Origin: JBLFWJ01 sp047611425
GTDB taxonomy: Bacteria > Bacteroidota > Bacteroidia > UBA10329
Direction of reading: 5' to 3'
DNA: 5,732 bases
NCBI GenBank assembly: GCA_047611425.1
Contig: JBLFWJ010000194.1
Location: 1-5,732 of the forward strand
The notes beneath the pieces are model-generated. The model made no database searches. It had not been told where the DNA came from and was given only the letters and a program-made list of their open reading frames with translations. Shown here in pieces: positions 1-5,732 of this stretch. The position numbers and the translations under genes are program-made. Each line of letters begins with the position of its first letter. Positions within the stretch are counted from its first letter, which is position 1.

Positions 1-941
1 TGAACGGCTCCTTGATCAACTGTTGGATCAAATTGAGAATAGATATAAACCTTACCAATTCTATATTCTTTGAAAGCTTTTGAAACAGCTTCACCTTGCG
101 CTCCAGCAGTGTCCGACCTCAAATACAGTCTCAAGTTCACACTTCGGTCTCCGAAAGCAGAGTCCGCTTCAATACGCACCATGTCATCCGTAAAAGCATA
201 ATAACCGTTGCTTCGCATGCTCCGAGTGATTCGCTCCCTTTCTTGTTGCAGAACATCTGTATCATAGACCATCCCTGGTCTTATCAAAAGAGTCTTCTCG
301 TTATTGGGAATTATCCATCGATGAATACGTTGATCATCAATATCATACGCCAACCCTCGAACTCTGTAAGGCGTACCCGAATCTAGTTTGTATTCAACCT
401 TAGCTTTCTTCCGTTTCCCATAGATAACTGTGTCTTTGACGGCAGCATTGAAATAGCCTTTGCTTCTTAAGTATATCTCAAGCTGCTTTCTACTCTGAAC
501 TGTGATTGCAGTATCAAGAATGGTTGGCTCCTCACCAATGTCCATTAGCCACTCGCCAAACGACCGCCTTCTATCTTTGGGGTCTTTTCCTTTGGCAACC
601 CTTCTCAGGTTTCGCTTTTCATTTTTCTTTTCAAGATCCTGGGCTCGAATTCGAACTTTGTCCTTATCGACAAGATTGAATACTTGTAAGTGAAATCGAA
701 AAAACCCGACAATCTTTCTGTTTGGCTTTTGGCGAATAAGACTTTTAAGATCATCGGAATCAATCTCTTTGTTCCGATTCTTAACCTTGTTTTTAATGAG
801 CAGATATTCGTTATCAGCCAATTTGCGGGTTGGGCTACAACCTACAATGGATAGAGCCAGAAGGCCCAATAGAAATGCAATGAAAATCCGGTTGGTCAAA
901 TGCAAAGGAATATTCGGATCTTTAGGCCTCAAAGTTATCAT
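1..941 (-). CDS. tamL: TamL-like outer-membrane assembly lipoprotein (BamA/TamA family), N-terminal part only
   Basis: This frame is open from an ATG at 941 to the left edge (313 full codons, no stop), so the C-terminal beta-barrel lies outside the window. Seen: a signal sequence with hydrophobic core at residues 19-33 and a lipobox I-V-G-C with the lipidated cysteine at 35. Next comes a motif typical of the family (RKLADNEYLL, 39-48), a very basic linker at about 93-126, and POTRA-like segments at about 140-190 (with KGYF at 161-164) and about 190-275 (with SNGYY). Known: Bacteroidota carry a lipid-anchored TamA relative, TamL, which works with TamB in outer-membrane biogenesis. Divergence from an RNA methyltransferase gene fits arrangements I recall in this phylum. 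The signal n-region is long (18 residues), so a TTG start at codon 13 or 15 is possible; an in-frame TAA lies just upstream of the ATG. Family call is firm. TamL rather than another lipidated BamA-like paralogue is inferred, because the barrel and any tamB neighbour are not visible. Confidence 0.85.
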   Translation of the reverse strand, partial: MITLRPKDPNIPLHLTNRIFIAFLLGLLALSIVGCSPTRKLADNEYLLIKNKVKNRNKEIDSDDLKSLIRQKPNRKIVGFFRFHLQVFNLVDKDKVRIRAQDLEKKNEKRNLRRVAKGKDPKDRRRSFGEWLMDIGEEPTILDTAITVQSRKQLEIYLRSKGYFNAAVKDTVIYGKRKKAKVEYKLDSGTPYRVRGLAYDIDDQRIHRWIIPNNEKTLLIRPGMVYDTDVLQQERERITRSMRSNGYYAFTDDMVRIEADSAFGDRSVNLRLYLRSDTAGAQGEAVSKAFKEYRIGKVYIYSQFDPTVDQGAV

Positions 942-999
942 TATCGGATGGCGACATTCTTAGATAATCTTGTAAGAAACCTACAGATCACGCTCCAAA
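942..999. promoter_or_regulatory. Divergent intergenic region between the tamL-like and RNA methyltransferase genes
   Basis: This 58-bp gap separates two divergent starts, so promoters for both genes should lie here or extend into the gene ends. Partial matches to the Bacteroidota -7 consensus TAnnTTTG are TAATCTTG at 965-972 (plus strand, one mismatch) and TAGGTTTC at 976-983 (minus strand, one mismatch). Neither has a TTG-type -33 element at the usual distance, so the promoters are not assigned. No Shine-Dalgarno-like sequence is evident before either start, as is usual in this phylum. Confidence 0.4.
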
Positions 1000-1737
1000 T
1001 TGATTACACGCGCAGAAGTAAAATTATATAGGTCACTTCATCAGAAGAAGTTCCGGCAAATGCACGGTTTATTTTTGACGGAAGGAAAGAAGGCTGTTTC
1101 AGAATTACTGCAAAGTGACTTTGAAATTGAGCGGATCATTGCGAAGGATGAAGATTCAAATATTCCGAATATTGAAGTTATGGACAAGGCCGACCTTGCT
1201 TCCATATCATCCTTTAAATCACCTTCGGATGTCATCGCCATTGCGCGCATCAAACTGGCTCTAGGCCAACCAAAAGTTATGGGGCCAATCTTTTTACTTG
1301 ATTCTATACGAGACCCTGGTAATGTTGGAACTATCATTAGAACTGTTCGATGGTTTGGCGCTTCCGACCTGATTGTTTCCTCCGATTGTGCCGATGTCTA
1401 CAACCCAAAAACAATTCAGGCCAGCATGGGTGCTGTATTTCATTTGAGAATTCATACTACTGATCTTTCCGAATCCATTGAAACATTGAAAAGCTCTGGC
1501 TATCGAATATTTGGCACCGAAATGAACGGAACTCCACTAAACGAAACAGAGCTGCCTGCTGATTCTGCCATCATCATTGGAAATGAAGGACAGGGCATCA
1601 ATCAATCTATTTTAGATCTCTGCGATGAACAAATCGCAATCGAAGGGGGGAATATTAATGGGGTAGAATCTCTAAACGCAGCAATGTCCGTAGGAATTAT
1701 TGCTCATCATCTTTATTTGGGTTCCAATGGCAAATGA
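1000..1737 (+). CDS. TrmH/SpoU-family RNA 2'-O-methyltransferase
   Basis: A 245-residue SPOUT-class methyltransferase that would transfer a methyl group from S-adenosylmethionine to a ribose 2'-OH in rRNA or tRNA. Residues 1-85 resemble the L30e-like substrate-binding domain (the pattern KKFRQMHGLFLTEGKKAV is typical). The catalytic knotted domain follows, with motif 1 at 101-114 (DSIRDPGNVG, N108 and R114), motif 2 at 194-200 (GNEGQGI, E196) and motif 3 at 223-230 (ESLNAAMS). The start is read as TTG at 1000: no in-frame ATG lies between the upstream stop at 973-975 and Met21, and starting at Met21 would remove conserved N-terminal sequence. Just before motif 3 the usual I-P is replaced by I-E, next to a six-G run at about 1645-1650. 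The frame continues normally, so this is not a frameshift. The target nucleotide cannot be told from sequence. The gene overlaps ruvC by 11 bp, which suggests translational coupling. Confidence 0.92.
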   Translation: MITRAEVKLYRSLHQKKFRQMHGLFLTEGKKAVSELLQSDFEIERIIAKDEDSNIPNIEVMDKADLASISSFKSPSDVIAIARIKLALGQPKVMGPIFLLDSIRDPGNVGTIIRTVRWFGASDLIVSSDCADVYNPKTIQASMGAVFHLRIHTTDLSESIETLKSSGYRIFGTEMNGTPLNETELPADSAIIIGNEGQGINQSILDLCDEQIAIEGGNINGVESLNAAMSVGIIAHHLYLGSNGK

Positions 1738-2278
1738 GGATCGAATAATAATGGGTGTCGACCCGGGAACCGTAATCATGGGTTTCGGATTCGTTCATGT
1801 TAAGTCAGGAAAGGCAGAACTGTTGGAGATGGGCCACCTCAAACTCGATAAGCACAAAGAGCAGCACGATCGGTTAAAAGTGATTTATGATCGATGCTTG
1901 GAATTAATCATTGAACACAAACCAGATGAACTGGCGGTAGAAGCACCTTTCTTCGGCAAAAACGTACAATCAATGCTAAAGCTGGGTCGGGCACAAGGTG
2001 TGGTCTTGGCAACTGCCTTATCTCGGAACATTCCTATTTTCGAGTACGCTCCCAGAAAGATCAAACAATCGATTACTGGAAATGGAAATGCCAGTAAAGA
2101 ACAGGTGGCTGCAATGCTTCAAAGTATTTTAAAATGCCCGCCATTTGAAGGCCCGATGGATGCTTCAGATGGTGTAGCTGCAGCAATGTGTCATTATTTT
2201 CAAAAAGGTGGAAATGAAAAAGCCAGCTACTCTGGCTGGTCATCCTTCATTAAAAAGAATCCGGGAAGAATTCGTTAG
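1727..2278 (+). CDS. ruvC: Crossover junction endodeoxyribonuclease RuvC
   Basis: RuvC resolves Holliday junctions made during homologous recombination, working as a dimer with the RuvAB branch-migration motor in the cytoplasm. The 183-residue product has the full acidic active site of the RNase H-like fold: D12 in GVDPGT, E72 in VEAPFFGKN, and D145 and D148 in MDASDGVAAAMCH. Length is normal for the family. I chose ATG 1727 because MANEDRIIMGVDPGT matches RuvC N-termini. An in-frame start at 1700 would add nine hydrophobic residues encoded within the methyltransferase gene. The start lies 11 bp inside the upstream gene, so the two are probably cotranscribed and coupled. The stop (2276-2278) overlaps the stop of the convergent HIT gene. 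The 3' end also carries a hairpin that looks like that unit's terminator (see 2217-2237). The C-terminal tail (GWSSFIKKNPGRIR) resembles tails I recall from Bacteroidota RuvC proteins. Confidence 0.96.
   Translation: MANEDRIIMGVDPGTVIMGFGFVHVKSGKAELLEMGHLKLDKHKEQHDRLKVIYDRCLELIIEHKPDELAVEAPFFGKNVQSMLKLGRAQGVVLATALSRNIPIFEYAPRKIKQSITGNGNASKEQVAAMLQSILKCPPFEGPMDASDGVAAAMCHYFQKGGNEKASYSGWSSFIKKNPGRIR
2217..2237 (-). terminator. Rho-independent terminator of the greA-HIT unit, inside the ruvC coding sequence
   Basis: Read on the minus strand, AGCCAG and CTGGCT form a perfect 6-bp stem (2237-2232 with 2226-2221) closing a 5-nt loop (AGTAG). Four T follow at once (2220-2217), then C-A-TTT. This lies about 38 nt downstream of the HIT stop at 2275. 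On the plus strand the hairpin is followed by GGTCATCC, with no T-tract, so it should act only on minus-strand transcripts. The stem is short but two-thirds GC. Its function is inferred from shape alone. Confidence 0.65.
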
Positions 2279-2673
2279 TCCTCTAGATTATCAGCAATAA
2301 TCTTGGCCAAACTTTCCATCTCCTTTGTTGGAAGAGTCAATTTTGGTTTGGAAAAGTCCATGTCAGTAATGGAGTTGATCGGTATCAAATGAACATGGGT
2401 GTGTGGAACCTCTAAGCCAATAACCGTAACTCCGATACGTTCGCAATCTATAGACTTTTCAAGCGCAATTGCTACCTTCTTTGAAAAGAGCATAAGCTTC
2501 GAATAAGTAACGTCATTCAGATCAAAAATGTAATCAACTTCCTTTTTTGGAACCACAAGAACATGACCCTTAGCTAAAGGATTGATGTCTAAAAACGCAA
2601 AGCAATCTTCATCCTCGGCAATTTTGTAGGAAGGAATTTCCCCATTGATAATCTTCGTGAAAATGGTTGCCAT
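2275..2673 (-). CDS. HIT (histidine triad) family nucleotide-binding protein
   Basis: A 132-residue cytoplasmic protein of the histidine triad superfamily. These are nucleotide hydrolases or transferases, such as Hint-type phosphoramidases and dinucleoside polyphosphate hydrolases. The signature is H91-T-H93-V-H95-L-I, preceded by GLEVP. The N-terminal half has the usual IFTKIINGEIPSYKI opening, F-LDINP at about 27-32, and KGHVLVVPKK (35-44). H93 is the expected nucleophile by family knowledge. The exact substrate is not predictable. The start ATG (2673-2671) shares its A with the last base of the greA stop (TAATG), indicating termination-reinitiation coupling. The stop TAA (2277-2275) overlaps the convergent ruvC stop TAG by two bases, giving a 4-bp gene overlap. 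Pairing of greA with a HIT gene is an arrangement I recall from other Bacteroidota, but no functional link is established. Confidence 0.95.
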   Translation of the reverse strand: MATIFTKIINGEIPSYKIAEDEDCFAFLDINPLAKGHVLVVPKKEVDYIFDLNDVTYSKLMLFSKKVAIALEKSIDCERIGVTVIGLEVPHTHVHLIPINSITDMDFSKPKLTLPTKEMESLAKIIADNLED

Positions 2674-3140
2674 TATCTACTAATCTCCAAAATCTCAAAC
2701 TTCACTTTTCCAGCAGGTATTTCGATTTCAGCAATATCACCTTTCTCCTTTCCTAGCAGCCCTTTCCCGATAGGTGATTCAACTGAAATAAACTTCTTGG
2801 CGATGTCTGCTTCTTTTTCAGGAACCAGCGTGTATGTCAAACTCATCCCGTTAGCCAAATTCTTCAAAGTCACTTTACTAAGCAGCAGGACTTTTGATGC
2901 ATCCAATAATGATTCATCGACTATTCGAACATCTGCAATAACTCCTTTCAACTTGGAAATTCTGAGTTCAAGTAATCCCTGTGCTTCCTTGGCTGCATCG
3001 TACTCTGCATTTTCCGACAAATCTCCTTTATCTCGAGCTTCGGCAATCTGAGCAGATATACTTGGTCTTTCAACCTTTTGTAATTGCTCCAATTCAGCTT
3101 GAAGCCTCTTTAGGCCTTCTTCTGTGTAATACGTAGCCAT
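2673..3140 (-). CDS. greA: Transcription elongation factor GreA
   Basis: GreA enters the RNA polymerase secondary channel and stimulates cleavage of backtracked transcripts, rescuing stalled complexes. The 155-residue product has the N-terminal coiled coil (about 1-75) whose tip carries EARDKGDLSENAEYDAAKEAQG-type sequence. The acidic pair is D40 and E43, equivalent to E. coli D41/E44. The C-terminal FKBP-like domain includes SPIGKGLLGKEKGD (122-135). I chose ATG 3140 because MATYYTEEGLKRLQAEL is the family N-terminus. The frame runs open to 3194, but that extension would translate the terminator hairpin of the upstream gene. The stop overlaps the HIT start by one base. No canonical promoter is visible in the 77 bp upstream, so expression may come from a promoter overlapping the hairpin or from read-through of the upstream unit. 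Confidence 0.96.
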   Translation of the reverse strand: MATYYTEEGLKRLQAELEQLQKVERPSISAQIAEARDKGDLSENAEYDAAKEAQGLLELRISKLKGVIADVRIVDESLLDASKVLLLSKVTLKNLANGMSLTYTLVPEKEADIAKKFISVESPIGKGLLGKEKGDIAEIEIPAGKVKFEILEISR

Positions 3141-3159
3141 GATGTGTTGTGAATTTATA

Positions 3160-3191
3160 AAACCAAAGAATCCCGCTCCTGCGGGACTCTT
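3160..3191 (-). terminator. Hairpin terminator after the PorV/PorQ-family gene
   Basis: Read on the minus strand, TCCCGC and GCGGGA (3186-3181 with 3176-3171) pair perfectly around a 4-nt loop AGGA. Beyond one G-T opposition (3187/3170), AAGA and TCTT (3191-3188 with 3169-3166) extend the stem, for about ten pairs in all. A T-rich stretch, TCTTTGGTTTT, follows. It starts about 27 nt after the upstream stop codon and ends about 20 nt before the greA start. The GC-rich core and T-rich flank fit intrinsic termination on the minus strand. The T-tract is interrupted by GG, so termination may be incomplete. Confidence 0.75.
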
Positions 3192-3217
3192 CACTCAAAG
3201 ATATGATTTTCTAAACT

Positions 3218-4303
3218 TTACAGCTGGAAACGAATTCCAATGCTGTGGATACCACTAAATGGGTTAGTATGACGATAGGAATAGTCAACACCTAGACGAG
3301 TAGTTGCTCCCTCCTTTTTCGATAGACCAAAATCCATAGACGCTCCTGCCGTAGGACCAGTAAGCGCAGATAAGGCAATGTCGGACGCTCCACCAACGTT
3401 TCTAATGACATATCCACCTCTAAGTGCAAACAGTTTTTTGAATTTGTATTCAGCTCCAAACGCTATTTCATCTTTACTGAAAGAGTTTGAAGTAAACGTT
3501 CCAGCAAGAGTTATTTCGTGATTTAAAGTTTTATTTCTCCAATGATAGGCCAATCCAATATTTAGCAAGGATGGCAACTCATACTTAGCAGCACGGTACT
3601 CCAAAGTCAGACTGTTACCTGTGGTTGGGATATCTCCTCGAACAGAAAGTGCATCACCACCCATCTTTAAAGGTGGGCCAACATTCTTAAGTGACATGCC
3701 AATCGAAACATTGTTCTTATTCTTAGCTTTCTTCCGATCGCCCAACGTAGTCACATATTGAATACCAACATCAAATGCTATTCCCGTTGCACTAAGATTG
3801 TCGATACTTTCAGAAATAATTCTAACAGTAGCACCAGCATGAATACTGTTTGAAAAAGACTTTGCGTAAGACACTCCAATGTTTAACAAGCTTGGGGAAA
3901 AAGTGCCAAATCCTCCGCTTGGTAATTCAGAAGAAGTTTTTTCAATCTCACCAAAGCTCATTGCCATAACACCAATTCCTAAAACTCCTGCTTCACCCAA
4001 TTTCTGAGCAATACCAGCTGAATTGACCATGATGCCTGACCCAACCAACCATTGAGTATTGGAAAACAGGACTTCGGTTTTTTGAACAAATGCCATTCCG
4101 GCAATATTCATAAACTGAGCTTCCAATCCTCTAATACTAGATGAATTAGCATTACCCCATCCCGAACTTCTTGCCCATGGATTGATGAGCAATTCTGTAG
4201 CACCAGCCTGTCCTGCTCTATCTGCGTTACCAGCCAAAGCGGCACCAGGTAGGCTAGAGCCAACAAGAGTTGCTATGATTAAAATACTTAGAAATCTTCC
4301 CAT
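3218..4303 (-). CDS. PorV/PorQ-family outer-membrane beta-barrel protein
   Basis: A 361-residue protein with a Sec signal peptide: positively charged start, hydrophobic core at about 4-18, cleavage predicted after A-L-A at residue 24. The mature N-terminus (NADRAGQAGATELLINPWAR) followed by GLEAQFMNIAGMAF is typical of PorV/PorQ-family proteins of Bacteroidota. The rest alternates short polar and hydrophobic stretches with many glycines and ends in SIGIRFQL, as expected for membrane beta-strands. Known: PorV is a FadL-like barrel of the type IX secretion system that carries cargo from the translocon to the PorU sortase. PorQ is also linked to this system. Inferred: this copy may be a paralogue dedicated to the secreted protein encoded 32 bp upstream on the same strand. 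It is not assigned as PorV itself, since that gene normally sits by porU, which is not seen here. A hairpin terminator follows its stop. Confidence 0.88.
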   Translation of the reverse strand: MGRFLSILIIATLVGSSLPGAALAGNADRAGQAGATELLINPWARSSGWGNANSSSIRGLEAQFMNIAGMAFVQKTEVLFSNTQWLVGSGIMVNSAGIAQKLGEAGVLGIGVMAMSFGEIEKTSSELPSGGFGTFSPSLLNIGVSYAKSFSNSIHAGATVRIISESIDNLSATGIAFDVGIQYVTTLGDRKKAKNKNNVSIGMSLKNVGPPLKMGGDALSVRGDIPTTGNSLTLEYRAAKYELPSLLNIGLAYHWRNKTLNHEITLAGTFTSNSFSKDEIAFGAEYKFKKLFALRGGYVIRNVGGASDIALSALTGPTAGASMDFGLSKKEGATTRLGVDYSYRHTNPFSGIHSIGIRFQL

Positions 4304-4335
4304 TTGAATGATTTGTTATCCTTACAAAATTGCCT

Positions 4336-5732
4336 TTAGAATGATTGAAGATCCAACTGACGAATCGTTCCGAACCATTTCAAAATTTTCTCTCCAATCC
4401 CAGGGGCATCTACATGTATTATGTACATACCGCTTCCTATTGGAATACCTGCATGATTCTTTAAATCCCATGAAACCGATGTGATATCAGAAGCTTTACT
4501 GAAGCTTCTAACTAGCACTCCATTAACCGTGTAAATAGATATCTCACATACATCTGGCAAATTGACAATTTTCACAACATTATCCAGTTGATTCACTTCA
4601 TAGCCTGAAGCTCCGAAATAAGGATTCGGTACAACTCTAATATCGCTTAAAGCATCTTCTGCTGTGGCGAAATCACCTCGCGTAACGGCAAGGTTAGATG
4701 TGTTAAAGGTGTACATCGGCAGGTTGTCATTCTCGGGTACTTCCGCTTGCCATGAAGTTGCCAAATCTGCTTTAAACGGTTTAGTAACTCTTAAATTGAT
4801 TGTAACATCAGAAGCCAAAAGCTTGGTATCCTGTTCTAGTAGAGGTGCTCCAACCCACATACAATCCCCGTAGACTTTTCTCTTATCGTTTGACTGAGGA
4901 GCATAATCATTCGCAGAAAGTTTATCAAAGAGAAACTGCCCCTCATCATAACTAGGCATCACGTCATTTCCATCATTATTATGACCAAATACATAGATAA
5001 AGTGCATCCCGCCAAATAGCGTGTTAAAGAAAAGCTCACTTGGATTGAAGACTTCATCATATATCTCGGAAGTTGGATTCCAAATCATGTCAGCACCATT
5101 CTGGTCTCGTAACCAAGAATTTTCACCGAATGCCATATTTAGTCGTTCTCCAGTTTCGACATTAACTGCATAACCTGGGAACCAGCTCATACCAAATGTT
5201 CCATCATTCAGTGACTCGCCATCTTTATCAACTGAAGGTGACATTCTCAAACCATGGGATTTAGCATCTCCTTCCAGAAACAAAGTTTCCCTACCAACCT
5301 CAATTACTGGAACTCTACTCCATTTATCCCGATCACTAGTAATATGAATGTCAACACCTGCTAGGTCCTCCAATCTTGTAAAAGATCGGAATCCATCCCA
5401 AGCTGGCATCCCAGTGAATTGGATAGTATCGATGCTCAAATCTCGAGACAATCGATATGGGGCCATCGACCCGTTCAATACAGATTCATAGACTTGATTA
5501 TCATCTACTCCTGCAAAATCAATTGGTTCATCTTCTTCATTTACTTGTGTTCCCGACATAATCCAATTCTGGGATGTTGATCCGTCTTGATCTGGGATAC
5601 CAGTCAACCAAAATGGTGGGTGTGCAAAGTTTATAGATCCTGAAATGAAACCATTGGAGATGTCATCAGGCTCTCCTGGATTTGTAACCTGTTCCATAAA
5701 AATGGAAAGACCAATTTCTTCAATCAACTGTT
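4336..5732 (-). CDS. Large secreted protein with T9SS-type-A-like C-terminal domain, C-terminal part
   Basis: The frame is open from the right edge to a TAA at 4338-4336, giving 464 complete codons; the start and any signal peptide lie outside the window. A possible TTG at 5727 is not taken as a start because the frame continues upstream. No enzyme motif is recognised in the first ~360 visible residues. They are rich in Asp, Asn, Gly and aromatic residues, as in extracellular proteins. The last 99 residues (4635-4339) form a small beta-rich module with VVPNPYF, VKIVNLP, ISIYTVNGVLVRSF, WDLKNHAGIPIGSGMYIIHV and KILKWFG. This follows the plan of T9SS type A sorting and FlgD-like Ig domains (PNP start, G-x-L-V-R strand, G-x-Y strand, terminal K). 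It continues ten residues past WFG (TIRQLDLQSF), unlike a standard sorting domain, which ends near that lysine. I recall similar proteins beside PorV/PorQ-family genes in Bacteroidota. Export by T9SS is inferred; substrate and function are unknown. Confidence 0.8.
   Translation of the reverse strand, partial: QLIEEIGLSIFMEQVTNPGEPDDISNGFISGSINFAHPPFWLTGIPDQDGSTSQNWIMSGTQVNEEDEPIDFAGVDDNQVYESVLNGSMAPYRLSRDLSIDTIQFTGMPAWDGFRSFTRLEDLAGVDIHITSDRDKWSRVPVIEVGRETLFLEGDAKSHGLRMSPSVDKDGESLNDGTFGMSWFPGYAVNVETGERLNMAFGENSWLRDQNGADMIWNPTSEIYDEVFNPSELFFNTLFGGMHFIYVFGHNNDGNDVMPSYDEGQFLFDKLSANDYAPQSNDKRKVYGDCMWVGAPLLEQDTKLLASDVTINLRVTKPFKADLATSWQAEVPENDNLPMYTFNTSNLAVTRGDFATAEDALSDIRVVPNPYFGASGYEVNQLDNVVKIVNLPDVCEISIYTVNGVLVRSFSKASDITSVSWDLKNHAGIPIGSGMYIIHVDAPGIGEKILKWFGTIRQLDLQSF

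Noticed and set aside
12..31. Inverted repeat TTGATC/GATCAA near the left edge, as an operator or recombination site.
   Set aside because: It is a 6-bp repeat inside the tamL-like coding sequence with no second copy found; chance is the simplest explanation.
96..963. Several plus-strand open frames of 63-96 codons across the left region.
   Set aside because: They lie opposite the long minus-strand TamL-like frame, show no family resemblance and have the composition of antisense shadows.
1700..1726. An earlier start for RuvC adding nine residues.
   Set aside because: The extra residues are hydrophobic, lie inside the methyltransferase gene and do not resemble RuvC N-termini; ATG 1727 fits the family.
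2285..2303. Plus-strand hairpin AGATTAT/ATAATCT with a 5-nt loop, as a ruvC terminator.
   Set aside because: The stem has a single G-C pair and is followed by TTGG rather than a T-tract; it also lies in the HIT coding sequence. Too weak to call.
3141..3194. An 18-residue N-terminal extension of GreA in the same frame.
   Set aside because: It would be encoded by the terminator hairpin, and GreA proteins begin at the MATYYTEEG-type sequence encoded from 3140.
4664..4873. Plus-strand open frame of 69 codons inside the large secreted-protein gene.
   Set aside because: It is antisense to a continuous coding frame, with no recognisable motif or start context.
5725..5727. TTG as the true start of the large secreted protein.
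   Set aside because: The frame stays open upstream to the window edge, and the next residues do not form a signal peptide, so this is an internal codon of a truncated gene.

Overview
The window looks like chromosomal DNA from a member of the Bacteroidota. The order cannot be fixed from the sequence. Three things point to this phylum: a TamA-like outer-membrane protein made as a lipoprotein (the TamL arrangement), a PorV/PorQ-family outer-membrane protein next to a large secreted protein with a type IX secretion (T9SS)-like C-terminal domain, and start codons without clear Shine-Dalgarno sequences. The DNA is AT-leaning and densely packed with genes. I saw no RNA gene, insertion sequence, CRISPR array or phage gene.

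Layout: (1) Positions 1-941, minus strand: the N-terminal 313 codons of a TamL-like lipoprotein with POTRA domains, cut by the left edge. (2) A 58-bp divergent intergenic region. (3) Positions 1000-2278, plus strand: a two-gene overlapping unit of a TrmH/SpoU-family RNA 2'-O-methyltransferase (probable TTG start) and the Holliday-junction resolvase RuvC. (4) Positions 3140-2275, minus strand: a greA-HIT unit joined through a TAATG stop/start. Its HIT stop codon overlaps the ruvC stop codon, and its likely terminator lies inside the last part of ruvC. (5) Positions 4303-3218, minus strand: a PorV/PorQ-family beta-barrel protein with a signal peptide and a hairpin terminator after it. (6) Positions 5732-4336, minus strand: the C-terminal 464 residues of a large secreted protein ending in a T9SS-type-A-like domain, cut by the right edge.

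How the genes relate: genes 5 and 6 look like one transcription unit (32 bp apart, same strand) and plausibly act together at the cell surface. The large protein would be exported through the outer membrane, and the PorV-like protein would be its shuttle or barrel partner. TamL works in outer-membrane biogenesis. The central genes (RNA methyltransferase, RuvC, GreA, HIT) are housekeeping functions in RNA modification, recombination, transcript-elongation rescue and nucleotide metabolism.

I did not find a convincing new system. The best leads are the PorV-like/secreted-protein pair with its unusual C-terminal tail, and the terminator embedded in ruvC.
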